Shown: positions 51,725 through 64,000, numbered from the stretch's first letter. The stretch is DNA of 64,000 nucleotides from Aporrectodea caliginosa (GCA_020284085.1 JACEVL010000934.1:248001-312000), one strand, 5' to 3'. Translations and numbers: made by a program. Notes: generated by a model from the letters alone, not told the origin.

Positions 51725-52385
51725 TGTATTATAGGTTCTTTCTTCTCCAATAATTCTTCCCAACACTTCTTCATTTGCTTGATGTTCCGTAGGCCTACGT
51801 CCAGCTGATTTTCTCCATTCTTCTCCATGTCCACATTTCGACAGCCTCGATCCAGTCTTCTTTTGTCCGCTTTTCTCATGGTCCATTAATTATGTCTCTG
51901 AACCGTACAGCACCAACTCCATATCATGCAGTGTCTTTATCATTCTTATCTTTAGATTCTTGTTTAATTTTTCCTCTCGGTAGTTCTTTCGTTTTTGAGA
52001 ACGCCTCTTTTCCTAGTGCTATTCTTCTTTTAATTTCTCTGTGAAATTCGGCATCTGTCGTGACCATGCTCCGTATATGTATATTTCCCATGCATTATAC
52101 GCCATGTTTCACTTTGTTTATGAACGGAGAGCTATCACCTTTCCCGTCATGCCTTGCTGGAAAAATACAGCTGAACTAGCTTATTCTTTCATCTGTTCTA
52201 TTTCTTGTCCTCCAATGTGTATTCTGACTACAGTTTCCTCTCCTTTACATATCTTCCTTTGTCTGTTTGATGTTTATCTTCATTCCGTATTCGGTGGATA
52301 TTGTGTTCAGTCTATCCATCATTGCGTGCAGTCCTTCCTGGCTTCTCGATATCATAGCCTGGCCATCTGCAAACCTTAGCCTAAT
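51725..52385 (-). mobile_element. Decayed non-LTR reverse transcriptase
   Basis: On the minus strand, broken frames give FADGQAMISRSQEGL (an FADD-type active-site box with one Asp changed), TEYGMKINIKQTK, REIKRRIALGKEAF, and finally AVEMWTWRRMEKISW. This is the C-terminal half of a non-LTR RT. At least five stops. Different from the CR1/L2-like copies. Confidence 0.7.
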
Positions 52386-53465
52386 GCTTTCCATCTTCCA
52401 CTGAACTCATAGACATCATTTAATTTAAATATCACTAATGTAAGATGTCTATGGAAGCATCGCTTTGTTTATGTGGCGCCATAGCTTACAAATTACCAGA
52501 TTCTACACTTGGGCAAAGCATCTATTAAGGTGCCTGAGATATTCGGATGCAAGTATGTAACTGCAAGTGATACCGGATTTCTTCAGTTCCTAAACTCTAA
52601 GTCTTGGGAAACAGCTTAACCTCAGGCAGCATAGACATAATTATTCACAATCGTGACCTTTCAATCTACATATAAAATTAATTATTTAATCGTTAACCAT
52701 GTAAATGCATCTGTCTAAAGTCTGATTCGTCCTTGCGAATTCTTGCACGATAACAAATTTCTCTGTACTTTAGACCAGCTTCAATTAGACTTCTAATGAA
52801 CAGAATTGTAGTCCGATCGGCGTATGAATAGATTCATGCAGCTGGTAGATGACGCTGTGTTGATGTGACGTAATCAACATGGTGTTCCATCTGCTTTCTG
52901 CGGTAGCGCCTGGTAGAAAATATTTTGTGGGTTTTATAAGATTACTTTGATTTAATTACATTTTAAACTGTAATTATAATTGGAGCCTGGCTTCTGATGA
53001 TAGGTTTCTTCAGCTGAGGTCGTCGAGATGAACAGCGTATTTCAGAACAGAAGTCGTATAATTGTATACTAGAAACCCGCCTTCGTGTTCGTCGTACCTA
53101 CGGTGTCACGGTAGTTTAGTGACGATTATTATATATTTTAAGTACTAATTTGTTCAATATGATTTCGTAGGGATGCTGTTGTTTGTGAAAGCCTAGAACG
53201 GTTGTTTCTGTAGAATTAATGTTCTCTTCAGCCCTTTTCTGTTCGCTACCATTTCTGAAGTCTCAACGGACGTTTACTGCCATACTAGTTGTCCGGTCTC
53301 ATAATATTAAAAAAATTATAATCAGTTCGTGCTCATAGCGATGCGCTCTTGGCTTGTAAGTGACATTTGTGTTTCTCGTTTAGATGAGAGGTCATTTATG
53401 AAAGTTTGTTTTAAATTGGTAAGCCTTGTTTGTTTAATTTACATTGTTGTTAACCAGATGTTAGG
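52386..53465. other. No gene seen; possible 5' region of the CK2 gene
   Basis: 1.08 kb of unique-looking sequence without a recognisable ORF or repeat. A non-coding first exon or promoter for the casein kinase gene downstream could lie here, but no specific signal supports one. Confidence 0.3.
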
Positions 53466-53473
53466 TGCTATTG

Positions 53474-53733
53474 GGTTCGGTCCGAAACCCGAATCCCCGA
53501 AACGAATTTCGGGCGGATCGCCGAAATTGATTTTCTAAGTCCAACCCGAATTAACTTAATTAAAAAATAAACATTTGATTAGGCAGTATATCGATGTACA
53601 TCAAAGCCACGTCTTTGTCATGTTGACAATTTAACTGTGAATAGCTCGGCCGCTTTCTAGAAAACTGTCTTCGGGAAATGGGCTTTTGTCTATTTTCATC
53701 GTATTCGGGTTTCGGGGATTCTGGTTGACCCCT
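53474..53733. mobile_element. 260-bp MITE with 8-bp target duplication
   Basis: TGCTATTG at 53466-53473 and 53734-53741 flanks it. Inverted ends are built from 'cccgaatccccgaaa' and 'tttcggggattc' but are imperfect. No ORF. Confidence 0.7.
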
Positions 53734-53741
53734 TGCTATTG

Positions 53742-55160
53742 ATCAGTCTAGTGGCAAATTTGTAGCTTTGGGCTGTAGTAGAGATTAAGGACTAATAGGG
53801 GTTTCTTCTGTAAAGCACTGCAAAGTTTTAGTGTGTTGGTTAGTACATAACCCCATAAGGGCTCTGCATGACGGCGGTTGTTTGTGACAGCCTAGAAATA
53901 GAAAGATCTGCTTGCCAACCTGCTTGATCCAGTCATACATATTAAATGTGTCTTGAAGAATGAAGACAGCACTATTATCAGTACAATTACAAATCACAGA
54001 TTGTAATGTCATCTGTTGATCTGTAGATGAATTTCTGTGTTTGGGCTTCATGCCAGCAAGTGTTTCCCAGCAGAGTCATTTTCTAGCTCTTTGAACACTA
54101 TTCAACTAAAACGCAATATGCATGTATGTGAAAATAAGGTATATATTACAACGTTTATGTCTGTATATAGCCTAATGTGTGTTTCTAGATTTAAGTTGTG
54201 CCTTTTCAGTCATTCCTGTACTTGTCACTTGCTTCAAAATTAGCAGCCACCTACAGCAAACCTTTGGTATTTCGAACTTTGGTATTTTGAACTTCCTGTT
54301 ATATCGAACAGCAGTAAATGGCCCAGCCACAAGCAATGCAAATACATACAAAACATAGCTGCTAATTATTTTGGTGTACCACTCAACACGTTGTCAACGT
54401 GGATAAAAGCTAAAGCGCCAGAGAGCACCGCAGTTTCCTGACATCGAGGAAGCTCTTGGAATAGTTTAAACGGGCCCAGACAAATTTGTTGTAGTCCTGT
54501 GCCTTGAAAAACTAGTTACAATCTAGTTAGTGACATAATCTGCAAAAATCAGCTGTATACTCTGAAAATAAAGGCCGGATGTGTAACATGAACATGTAAC
54601 ATGGACACTAGACACTATTCATATGAAGAAAATAAGCAATCCTCAATGCCTAACACAGATATCAAGTACATAAGTATTATTATTAAAAGAGTCTTTTGCT
54701 TAATTTTAGTTGTAGGTTTCGTTTTGGTCTATTTTCGTTAACAAAAACGTTGTGCTTTCTCCGACAATAATATGTTTACCGGTAGTTACTGCTAATGGAA
54801 ACTTCACTACTTCAGAGTTTGTGGTTCAGTTTACATTGAAAATTATAAGTGACAGGAGCTAAATGAGGAATTTGTAGCATAAGGTAACACCTGCAAACTG
54901 CTATTCAGTGAGCGTACAATGTGCTGTATCCAAGCATCTTACCATCAATCTTGGTTGTCTTGCAGAAATTTATGTGTCTGATGATAACAGTGACAACTTT
55001 GTTACTGTTTAGATGATTCTTGTGTATTGTATTGTTATCTAGGTGTCCGCTAGGAGTTGATACTGACATTGTGACATCAGTTTAATCAGTAGCTGTGAAG
55101 GAAAAGATTCCTGGACAAAAGGGCAGACTGCAGGTGTGATTCAGGTACAGACTGCCTTCC
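53742..55160 (+). other. Region upstream of the CK2 start codon
   Basis: No ORF or clear repeat. GATTCAG at about 55138-55144 could be an acceptor joining a distant 5' UTR exon to the coding start. Confidence 0.3.
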
Positions 55161-58100
55161 ATGAAGATGCCATTGCCAAGTCGTGCACGTGTGTATGCTG
55201 ACGTCAACACACACAAGCCAAAGGACTACTGGGATTATGATTCATTTGCTATTCAGTGGGGGTAAGTGCATGTGTATTTCAAGGGTCTTTGGGAATCATA
55301 TCATATTCAGATGCCTCATTTAAATTCAGTTATTAGCATTAGAAGGTTCTTTGTGTGTGTACATACGTGTGTGTGTGTGAGTGTTGTGACTTCGCAGTCA
55401 GTATGTGATGACGTATTTCAATACCACCCTGTAGTCCTATTCAGGTAGTTACGTATTATCCCCTCTTTGATCAGTATCTTCTGTAAAGTAAAGTATGATA
55501 TTCGTGGTTCAAGTCTTTTCTTGGCTGTCATTCATTTACAGTTGCTGTGCCCTCCATCGGGAATTCTCTACCTCCTCATGTTCACAACTCTCTTACCAAA
55601 ACCATCATTAACTCTAATGTGAAAGCTAGCTCTTCCCGTTAGTTTATAGTTCTTCATGTTCCCTGTTGTATAGCTTCAATGTGTACTTCAGAGTATACTT
55701 TATAATAGTGCTTTGAGAGATGAGTACATATGATAGCTACATTGGTACCTGAGTTCATATCCCTATTTTCTTGGCTATTCCAAAGAATAAGTCTGTTGAG
55801 AAGATGTTTTAATAAAGTTTATCTTTACAACTGGTGAAGAGCATGATGATGATACAAGAACACTGGCTATGGCATGAAGGTGGCTCTTGAGTGCTAAGTA
55901 CAGTATTTGTCCAAAATTTAATTTAAAAAATCAAAATACATTACATGTGCAGAGATCCTGTTGGATATTGTTGATAAAGCCTCTTTCTTTGTATGCCTGG
56001 TGAAAGAATATAATTCAGTGTGTCTTTATTTTAGTTTTGTTCATAACTCTTAATTTCTGTATGGAAACAATATGTATCGACTTAAATGATTATATTTTCA
56101 AACCTTCTGTTTGTTTCTGAGTTCTTGTGTAAAATTTTATCCTTGAATATAAATGAAATTGTACATTAACATTTTATTTTCATTTCAGAAAGCAGGATGA
56201 TTATCAGCTTGTTAAGAAACTTGGACGTGGAAAGTACAGTGAAGTTTTTGAAGCAGTCAATGTGCGGAACAGTGAAAAATGTGTGGTTAAGATTCTAAAG
56301 GCAAGTAGCATGTTTAGTGTTCAGCTCTGTAGGTGAATAACTGGAATGGGCTACTACCAGGGTCGGACTGGCTTGCAAAAGCGGCCCGGGAAATTTGGTC
56401 ATGGGCGGCCCACATTAGCGAACGCTAAAGGCGTGAAAGCTTTCAGGATAAAATTAATCCGATAAGGAGGTCCGAGTTGTGCCCCAACCGCCATTGCTTT
56501 AATTGATGCCAAAACGTCAACTATGTGATCATTATTAGGGTTTTAATTCTGAGTGGGTCCTTTCCACAAGCCATCAGCATGAAAGACTCTAAATTTCTTA
56601 CTGTGTTCAAACTGTAGGCCTATTTCAATTTCGAAAATGACCTCTTACAGGCAACTTGTGATGAGGATAATGTCAACACGAATGTTTAAGCCAAAATCAA
56701 ATTTGAATAAACCAGACTAAGCAAATTGAATTTAAGGAGAACCTGGTAACAGCAGATAAGAAATGTTGTACAAGATTTGCATTTATTTGAGTTGCTGTTG
56801 CTGTTTTTTGCTATTAGGACTGTTTCACTTTCTTTATCTCTAATTTCAGTGTCAAATAGCAAATTATAGTTTTCTTCAAGAGTAGCCTAGTTTGAAACTT
56901 TCCCATTTTCTTGCAAAGTCCAATAATTCCGTTTGCAGCTGCTGTTTTATTACGCTGAAATCAAATCCTCATGGACAACTCACTCAGGTGCTGTAGTCTA
57001 TCACTGAGAATCCTTATCGAAATTTCTGCAAAATTGTTTGGATCTAAACAAGACAAATCAGCATAAAGACTACCGTGCTTAGAGAATCTCTGTTTCAAAC
57101 ATTACTAACAACTTGATCTATTACCATTTTGTGAACGTTTACTCGAAATGTATGTTTCGCATTTTCGATTGGCTGTTCTTTAGCAGATTATCCTGGCAAT
57201 TTCTTTCGGGATCCAATAATTCTCTTCTGTTTTAAAGCAGACTCAGTACCGATGTCGAGATTTCTTTTACCTATAGTCCACTGTTAGTAAGTTCTGAAAA
57301 ATGTGTAGGCCTATCTGCTTGAAAAATGAGAGCAGCGGTTCAATGTATTTGGCTTAATTCTTTGATAGTATCTCAAACCATCTTATAGGCTCATAGAATG
57401 TCCAATTGTCCATGCCGTTTGTTTGCAAATATTGAGATAACGGACTAAACGGAGCTGTTTGTTCAAACACTTTCAAAAACAATTGCGCTGTCAAAATAGG
57501 CTAGCCTACATTCAAAACTTGTCAAAGAATCCTGCAGGAATGTTTTCGCTTTGTAGCCTACCAGACATCGTTATTAAACTATAGTTAAGAAGTAGTTACT
57601 AAAATATTATAATATTTTATAAATCATATTTTTCTATTTTGGGCGCCGGCCCACTGGTCCGCCGGCCTACCGGCCCACCGGGAATCTCCCGGTGTCCCGG
57701 CGGCCCATTCCAAGCCTGGCTACTACATTGTTAAAACTTCTCGAGTCTTCCTGCCTTCCTACCCTTCAGAAGACTAACTGGGTGTGTCAACTGAAATTTA
57801 AAGGAATTATAAAATTTAAAGTAATTCTGAAATTCAAAGGAATATTAATATTACTGAAGTCTAGATAGCATGAAGATGAATGTGAACAGTTATGGCATTG
57901 CAGCATTAGGAAATTGCTGTGATTAAAATGGTGTCCCACAGCTGCCTATTAAGGACTGCAGAATACTGGCACATTTACATTACTGTGTGTACGTACAGTT
58001 GATCTCCACATATATAAGTCAATCACTTAAATTTTCGGATTTTGGACAGAAAAAACCTGATTTGTACGTCTCTCAGCATCTGTTGACTTTAAGTACTTTG

Positions 58101-61100
58101 ATACAGCCTTAGTGGTGCAAAAGACCTCTAGATATACTTAGTGGCATATTATCAGAAAGCATAAGGTCCCTCTTTGCAGTCTGAGTTTGTGCTTGAAATA
58201 CTCACCCGGTGCTGAAATGACTACTGGATTGGTGTGTCAGTGTCCTCCCATGGATGTTTTTTGCAAATACTTGTGTCAGTGTTTCTTGTGATCAATACTT
58301 GGCCCTCGTTTAAGGCGAAACCCCAATTCTGAAAGTTCTTGTCAAATTGTCCAAATTTTCTCAACTTTTATGCAAGTATATAATAGTAACTATGCAAATT
58401 TCTCAACTTCTCAAGTGGTTTAAGATATTGCTGGTTCCTCTAGCCTAGCTATATTTACTTATGATAAACTTTGCTTCTAAGTGTTTGGTTGAATAATTAT
58501 ATAAAATATATGTTAATAACTATAGGTCTGTGTGCTAATGTTGTTGTTTGCAGCCAGTCAAAAAGAAAAAAATTCAGAGAGAGATAAAAATCTTGGAAAA
58601 TCTTCGTGGCGGTACAAATATCATAAGTTTACTCGCTGTGGTCCGAGACCCAGTGGTAAGAAGTTATGCATTTATTATCCTATTAAATTCCAGTGTTTGC
58701 TAGTTTAAACTTGCATCTGTCAAGTCACATTGTGGTTTTCGTTATGTATATGTCTTATACCAAGATGATCAGGTTTTCTTTCATCCATTAATCTTTGGAG
58801 GCTGTGACTAACATATATATTGAGAACTTTCCTCAAAACATCTGGTCTTGTTTACTTCAAAGCAGCCCTCATAGAAAGTCATTCGTGTATATATTGACAT
58901 TACAAACATAATTATAGTTGAGTACAAGTCACCCTCGAGTAGAAGATGCCCCTCATTTTTACACTCAGAAAGTGTACATATGAATGGATCCATGTATAAG
59001 TCACTGTCAGAAAAACGTGTGGTGGGAAGCAGTGATGGATGATATTACCCAACAAATTCATTGTAAAATGAGCTAGGTAGAGAAACATGTACATTTACAT
59101 TTCATCTAACATGCCGGTAACCCAAGTGTAATAAATGCCATATGTGACCCAAGGAATCAAGATGAGTCAGATGTTGGCAAATTTCATTGTCTTATTTTAG
59201 TATGAACTTTTCATTTTGTTAGCAGTTACAGCCATTATAAACGGTTTGTTGAGTTTAATGTTTGCTAACTACTTTTTTATTTTAAATTTCAGCTTCGGAC
59301 TCCTGCAATAGTCTTTGAGCACGTGAACAATGCAGATTTTAAGGTAGACTCCTCATACATAGTTGTTAACGAAACACAAGGCAATCATTTACTATGACAA
59401 AAATGAATTTATGGCCGTTATTAACATTCATTTTGTGACGTGATTGATACTGAGGCAGATTGGTAGAAGTCTTCTAACTGCCAGATTTTGAAGGAATTAT
59501 CTGTATATTTATGCAATGTAAAGTCAGAAAAGTCAAGTTACTATAAAAGTCTATTACTCTTTCTCGGGACTGTCATGCTGAGAGCGCCTCTGAATAGCTT
59601 GTACTGTAGGAGGCACTTTAGAAATTCTTAAATACGATACGATATGTTACTAGTCGGGATACTTTACATTGCATTGCTTAACTTTTCTGACCTTTGCATG
59701 TGGCATAAATCATAAGTCAGTGCATTTGATAAATTACTTAAAAGGCGCCGTTTTCATAATTGACACTTCTCGTCCATTGTTATAGGTCTGTTAAGTGAAT
59801 AGCCGGGCATGACTTTAGTCCTGTCGGTGTCCAGTAGATTGTAGATGCGCTGGGTTAACCCTAATGGGTATAGCATAGATTGCATTTGGTGCTGGCTTTC
59901 TTGTAAGGTTGGAGAAACTGGAGATGATGAAGAGGTAAGAACTCCATTGCGCGTCTTGACATTCTGATGATGGCTTGCAGTTGTGTAGCTGCTGCTGCTT
60001 TGAATGTAATCCAGATGTTGCATTTCTGCTTGCCATAGCATAGTTGCCTAGTTATCGCATTAGTTGTTGACTGTGGTGACCACTGTTATGAAGTCAGAAT
60101 AGCAGTTTCAGCAAGGCAAAACATACACTGCTGTGAGGATTGGTGTTTAGAATTGTATTCCATGCACTCTCTGATTGAAGACAGTTTTTAAGTATTAGCT
60201 GTTGAACTTTTAGGTTTTTTGTTGGTAGATGTTAAGCTTCTCGATAAAATGTAATGGATTCTTTAATGTGTGGCTGGCATTGCCTGTGGCTATCACCTAT
60301 TCATTTACTTGTTTGTTTGCGAACTGAGTCGGCTTTCGTTGCTGAAAGCAGCATTTGTGATGGTGGTATTGGTAATGCCACTAATTTGGATTTGTAGCAC
60401 CATTAACTTGAGGTTATGTGATTGTGGCATGCGTCATGCCACTAATGTCATCGCACCTTTATATGTAGAAACTCAGCTGTCTTCCACGTTCATCCAGAAT
60501 TTCTGTATTTTTTAAAATTCTTTATTAACACATTGATTTGTGATATTTTCAAGTGAAATTTGCATTTATAACTGCTAGGACAATAAATTAGCCAGAGATT
60601 GCAAGTCTTGCAAGGAATACCATTGTTTGACTACCGGGTATATTGTTTTTAAAATTTCATTTAAAAACTACTTCTGTTTTAATTACTTGTAATAAATCAG
60701 AAAAGTTTTTTGTCAGCAGTAATGCTGTTGCAATTTATGGTACTCTGTAAGTCAGTGCTTCCCAAACTTGTTGGCAGCGCGACCCAATTTTTAGAACAGC
60801 AATCTATCGCGACCCACATAGCTTTACTGGACAAAAAGTTCTTAAACGAAAAAGCCATATTTTTATTTATTATCGAGCATAATTTTACAAAAACCTCGAT
60901 CCATTTATCGTAATGAGGCCCCACTGAGGTGTGTGTGAAGGGTGCGGTTGTTGCCGGTTAGGCCTACCGTTTATGGCGGCATTGACGTCCACGTCAATGC
61001 GAGCTATTTTCAGGCGCAAGGACTCCCAAGGAGTTCGACAGTAGGAGCTTTTTCTAAATTTAGTATTGATTCCGAAAAGTGGAGTGACTGGTTTCACAAA

Positions 61101-63829
61101 CTGAGATGCTTCGTCTCAATATTTCGACGCAATATCTCGGGCAAACGCTCTCTTTTGCAAGTGAGCTACTTCTCAGCAAAGAACACACTTTGGCCGTGGA
61201 TTTTCATCATCTCCATTCCACGAAAATCCGATTTTAAAGTAGTGGGAGTGATACTTTCTCAACTCTTTTCTTCGTTTTGACTGCTTTAAAATTGCATCAG
61301 GTGAAGGCCCTAAGTGGCGGGGCCCCTGGGCTGGCGGTCTGGCGCCCGCGAAGCCCATGCTTAAATCCGGGCCAGGACGTACTGAAGTTGTATTGTAATT
61401 GAGCATTTGTATAGCGCCACTCAGAGATTCAGGCGCTCCCGACCCAGGGCTCTAACAAATAAGATAGTCTTCAGGCGTTTCGAAACAGAGGAAGAAAGGC
61501 TGAGGAGCTCAAGACGCAATTCATGCGGAAGATGGTTCCAGGTAGAGGGGCCGACATAAGCAAAGCTTCTGGATTGAGCAGTTGCATCACGAGGGACAAC
61601 CAGAAGGCATCTGGCGGCAGAGCGCAGAGCAGAAGCGACCAGGAAGTGTAGAAACCGATGTGCATAAGGCCTGAAGGTATGAAGGAGCTACCCCGAGCAG
61701 AGAGTTGCGCATAAATGTAAGAATTTTGAATTGAATGCGCTGGGGCACAGGAAGCCAGTGAAGAGTTTCCCGAATGAAGGTAGATATGTGAGAGTACTTC
61801 GGGAGACCACAAATAAGGCGGGCGGAGGCGTTAAGATTGGACTAAAGCTTGGAGAGGTTTAGTGAAGATGGAGTTGCCGAAGTCAACCCTAGTACAGATC
61901 AGTGCATGGACGAGAGTGTTGACCGCGTGAGGAGAGAGTGAGTGACGGATGGTGCGAATTTGGCGTAGATGATAAAGGTATGTTCGAGAGATGCGATTGA
62001 CATTGTCTGAAAATGAGAGAACTAGATCCAGGCTAACCAGAAGTTACCAGTAGGTTCTTGATGGCTCAGTTAGCTACTTTAGTAAGAGCGTATAGGCTGC
62101 GTCTCATGTGCCTCTGTGAAAGGAAGCATGTGGATCGCGGTTCGCTTTCCGATGCTTATTTCAGAGATTTAAAGTTCAGGCTAGTACGATCCGTTCACGG
62201 GGTGTGACGTCCATTCAAACGTGCGAACGGTGCCGGTGGTAAAGGATCTCACCCGATCAATTCATTTAAACAGAAGGATCAAGGCCATAATACGGTCCCT
62301 AGAGACAAATTTGAACATTTACATTTCTCGAGTTAGATGTGCACTGTGGTCTTTAAATGGAACACAGGGCTGCGGCCGATTGCCTATCCAAGTTTTCACT
62401 GCGGACGTTGTGGTAGGCCTACACCCAGAATCCCCTATATGCGTACATAATGTGCCTTCATATTTTCCATTTTCATTTTTTTACGTTTTTTCTCTTTTCC
62501 ATTTTTATGAATTTTATATATTTAAAAATCACATTTCAAAAACTTTTCGCGACCCACCAAAATTTGGCCCGTGACCCACCAGTGGGTCGCGACCCACAGT
62601 TTGGGAAACGCTGCTGTAAGTGCATGCAAAGTAAAGACTGAAGAACCTTGATATATCACTTGCATGAACTAGAATTGCTGATGACTTGACAAAGCATCTG
62701 TGCAAAATAATTGAAAAGAAATTGATCTGTTACAAAAAAACATACCTTTACCGGAAAGAAGATTTTGACTTTTCATGCACTTTTTTGTTTACTAAGCTTC
62801 TTCAGTTAATACCAAAGATTTTAGGTTTCCATTAAATATATAAAAACTCTGCAGGGTTTTCTCTGTTAAGTGTACTGCAAGAAAGTCTTTGTTCTGGTAA
62901 ATGCCATCAACCAATTTACATCTGCACATTTTAAACAATGATCATTAGTTGACTGCATCCTGTCCATGCTCCTAATGTTTATAGTTTTGTTATCTTTACT
63001 TTCATTTACAATGATCAGCATGTTTATTTTAATCAGAGGACTGTTTGAATAGGAGCTGATATCAATATCTCATAATTCTGGGAAATGTTTTTGGATTTGT
63101 CCATTTCTGTAATTATATATTGGAAAGTGTTAGAGTGTAGCTAATTAGTTGATGTTAGAATAGCTTTTGGAGAACGTTAGTTTTATTTGACTTTTGAGGA
63201 GTGTTTTAGTAATTATGAATAGTGCTTTACGGAGAAAATACATCTCAACTACTGCTTGAAGTTGTTGCAGTATTGTTAAAATGGTGTTAGCATAGTTTTT
63301 AGAGAAGGCATTTTTTATTTAGCTGTTAAAAAGTGTGAAGTTATCATTCAAATAGTTCTAGAATAGTCTGTCAAGAAACAAGTTTAAAATGAACTGTTGA
63401 TAGAAGTATTTAAATAGCCTTAGAATAGTGTTTGAAAAACCTACTTAACAGTCATTAAAAGTTGAATTGTTAGATTTTTGATTACTTATATCTTTAAAAA
63501 TACTGTTATTATTTTAATTGAGTTTCTCAGTTATCTGTATTAATTGACTATCTGGAAACTATTAGAAGCAGTAGGCCTATTCTGTAACTTGCTTGGAAAA
63601 GGTGGACTATCTGAGAAATTGTCAAGTTCTGTTATTACATGTAAACAATTTGAGGTAATTGTTGAAGTACAGTTTGCCATTTACATAAGGGTCACGAAAT
63701 AAAGCGACACTCTGTCAATGACTAAAGTCATGATGTTGTTAATGTTAATAGCCTGATGCTTGTGTACTTCAGATTTTCCAGACATTTGCTGACTATGACA
63801 TTCGCTATTACACATTTGAGACCCTCAAG
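55161..63829 (+). CDS. CSNK2A1: Casein kinase 2 catalytic subunit alpha, 5' part
   Basis: Five exons, continuing beyond the window: 55161-55261, 56189-56300, 58554-58655, 59293-59343, 63773-63829; 141 residues from ATG 55161 (139 from the second ATG at 55167, which aligns better with the family). It begins with [31 protein letters not shown] is the glycine loop, VVKILK carries the catalytic Lys, [21 protein letters not shown] the basic helix and conserved Glu, and VFEHVNN the hinge. HRDVKPHN and the C-lobe lie past the right edge. CK2 alpha is a constitutively active acidophilic Ser/Thr kinase of nucleus and cytoplasm, usually a tetramer with two beta subunits. Intron 2 has a GC donor (AAG|GCAAGT) and all phases fit. 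Odd points: ADFK is followed by IFQT where the family has QLYQT (one residue fewer), and several substitutions are unusual for this protein. Could be a divergent paralogue. Confidence 0.93.
55349..55384. repeat. (GT)n tract in CK2 intron 1
   Basis: Interrupted GT dinucleotides. No other repeat is seen between 55262 and 56188. Confidence 0.85.
56358..57718. mobile_element. hAT element in CK2 intron 2
   Basis: GCTACTAC at 56350-56357 and 57719-57726 is an exact 8-bp target duplication. The left end is CAGGGTCGGACTGGC, and the right end inverted is CAGGCTTGGAATGGGCCGCC, with C/G-rich subterminal DNA ('ccggcccaccgggaatctcc'). 1361 bp with no intact transposase, so non-autonomous or decayed. Confidence 0.85.
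59565..59648 (+). mobile_element. SINE/LINE 3' tail fragment in CK2 intron 4
   Basis: 'gagagcgcctctgaatagct' then 'ggaggcactttagaaattc' and (ATACG)n-like tail match the shared 3' end of the LINE and SINE copies here. Confidence 0.65.
61388..62045 (-). mobile_element. CR1/L2-like LINE 3' end inside the hAT element
   Basis: On the minus strand, text such as [30 protein letters not shown] and [18 protein letters not shown] follows the ORF2 C-terminus in register, with frameshifts. The tail 'ggcgctatacaaatgc' lies at 61402-61417. Confidence 0.85.
62058..62200 (+). mobile_element. tRNA-derived SINE head
   Basis: 'gatggctcagttagc' (A-box-like, 62060) and 'gcggttcgctttcc' (B-box-like, 62137) are spaced as in a tRNA promoter. 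The 3' extent is unclear; the sequence runs on without a clear tail into the hAT end. Confidence 0.5.
62622..63772 (+). other. Right part of CK2 intron 4
   Basis: AT-rich unique sequence; no repeat or ORF recognised. Acceptor TACTTCAG ends at 63772. Confidence 0.7.
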
Positions 63830-64000
63830 GTTAGAAGTTTATTTCGTCAAATTCTTGAACAGTGGCAGATTCTTTCACTATGATTAGCTATCTGCTGCTG
63901 TTAACAGTTAGTCTGAGGATTAGAAAGGTTTCCAGTTGTAAACAATCCTTATCTGTCCTACATCCATCCTGTAAACACGTAAGTTGGGAGGTTAAAATGG

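Larger units (their letters stand above)
60753..62613. mobile_element. hAT element with nested LINE and SINE, CK2 intron 4
   Basis: CTGTAAGT at 60745-60752 and 62614-62621 is an exact 8-bp target duplication. The ends are CAGTGCTTCCCAAACTTG and the inverse of CAGCGTTTCCCAAACTG. Subterminal 'gcgacccac' words recur at both ends, as is common for this hAT group. It has no transposase and contains a LINE 3' fragment and a SINE. Confidence 0.9.

Noticed and set aside
52041..52379. 112-codon plus-strand ORF near 52.2 kb
   Set aside because: Shadow of the decayed reverse transcriptase on the opposite strand.
60942..61280. 112-codon plus-strand ORF within the hAT element
   Set aside because: No recognisable family, no start context, and it lies in non-coding transposon DNA.

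Overview
The window is nuclear DNA from an invertebrate animal. It has spliced genes with GT-AG introns, two animal-type protein kinases, many hAT, CR1/L2-like, SINE and MITE insertions, and common microsatellites. The repeat style (LINE/SINE 3' ends with 'ggagcgcctctgaat' and 'ggcgctata', short GAAT tails, many 'taggccta' words) suggests a marine bilaterian, possibly a deuterostome such as an echinoderm or hemichordate. The phylum cannot be fixed from the sequence alone. All gene models, splice sites and repeat boundaries below were read by eye.

Left third, about 1-19.6 kb: a transposon-dense region. A 2.17-kb unit is intact at 15599-17771. Its second copy is split into 2270-3298 and about 13547-14598 by a roughly 10.2-kb insertion. 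That insertion carries the inverted end CAGGGGTGTAACGAG at both sides. It contains a minus-strand gene whose splice phases join an OTU-type cysteine peptidase to a complete hAT (TTF-finger/DUF4371) transposase, a predicted 1048-residue protein. It also holds a decayed PIN/XPG-like nuclease gene interrupted by a tandem SINE pair. At 17.9-19.6 kb three DNA transposons are nested one inside another, each with its own 8-bp target duplication.

Middle, 20.4-43 kb: a complete plus-strand SLK/STK10-family kinase gene with 20 coding exons and 1694 predicted residues. It has a kinase domain, a short linker, the PKK/ATH-type coiled coil, and an 817-residue acidic C-terminal extension in one exon that includes eleven 12-residue repeats. 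Introns carry LINE pieces, MITEs and microsatellites. A long 3' UTR probably follows.

43.6-51 kb: on the minus strand, a ladder of very short candidate exons (23-92 nt, many a multiple of three) with good splice signals. It lies convergent to SLK and has ZNF143/SBS-like motifs near its possible start. No known protein is recognised.

Right third, 51-64 kb: two DNA transposons and a decayed LINE, then the 5' part of a plus-strand casein kinase 2 catalytic subunit alpha gene (five coding exons, continuing past the window). It is divergent for this very conserved family, uses one GC-AG intron, and lacks one residue in the alpha-D region. Two hAT elements with clear 8-bp target duplications lie in its introns. 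The two kinase genes share a strand but nothing in the sequence shows that they work together.
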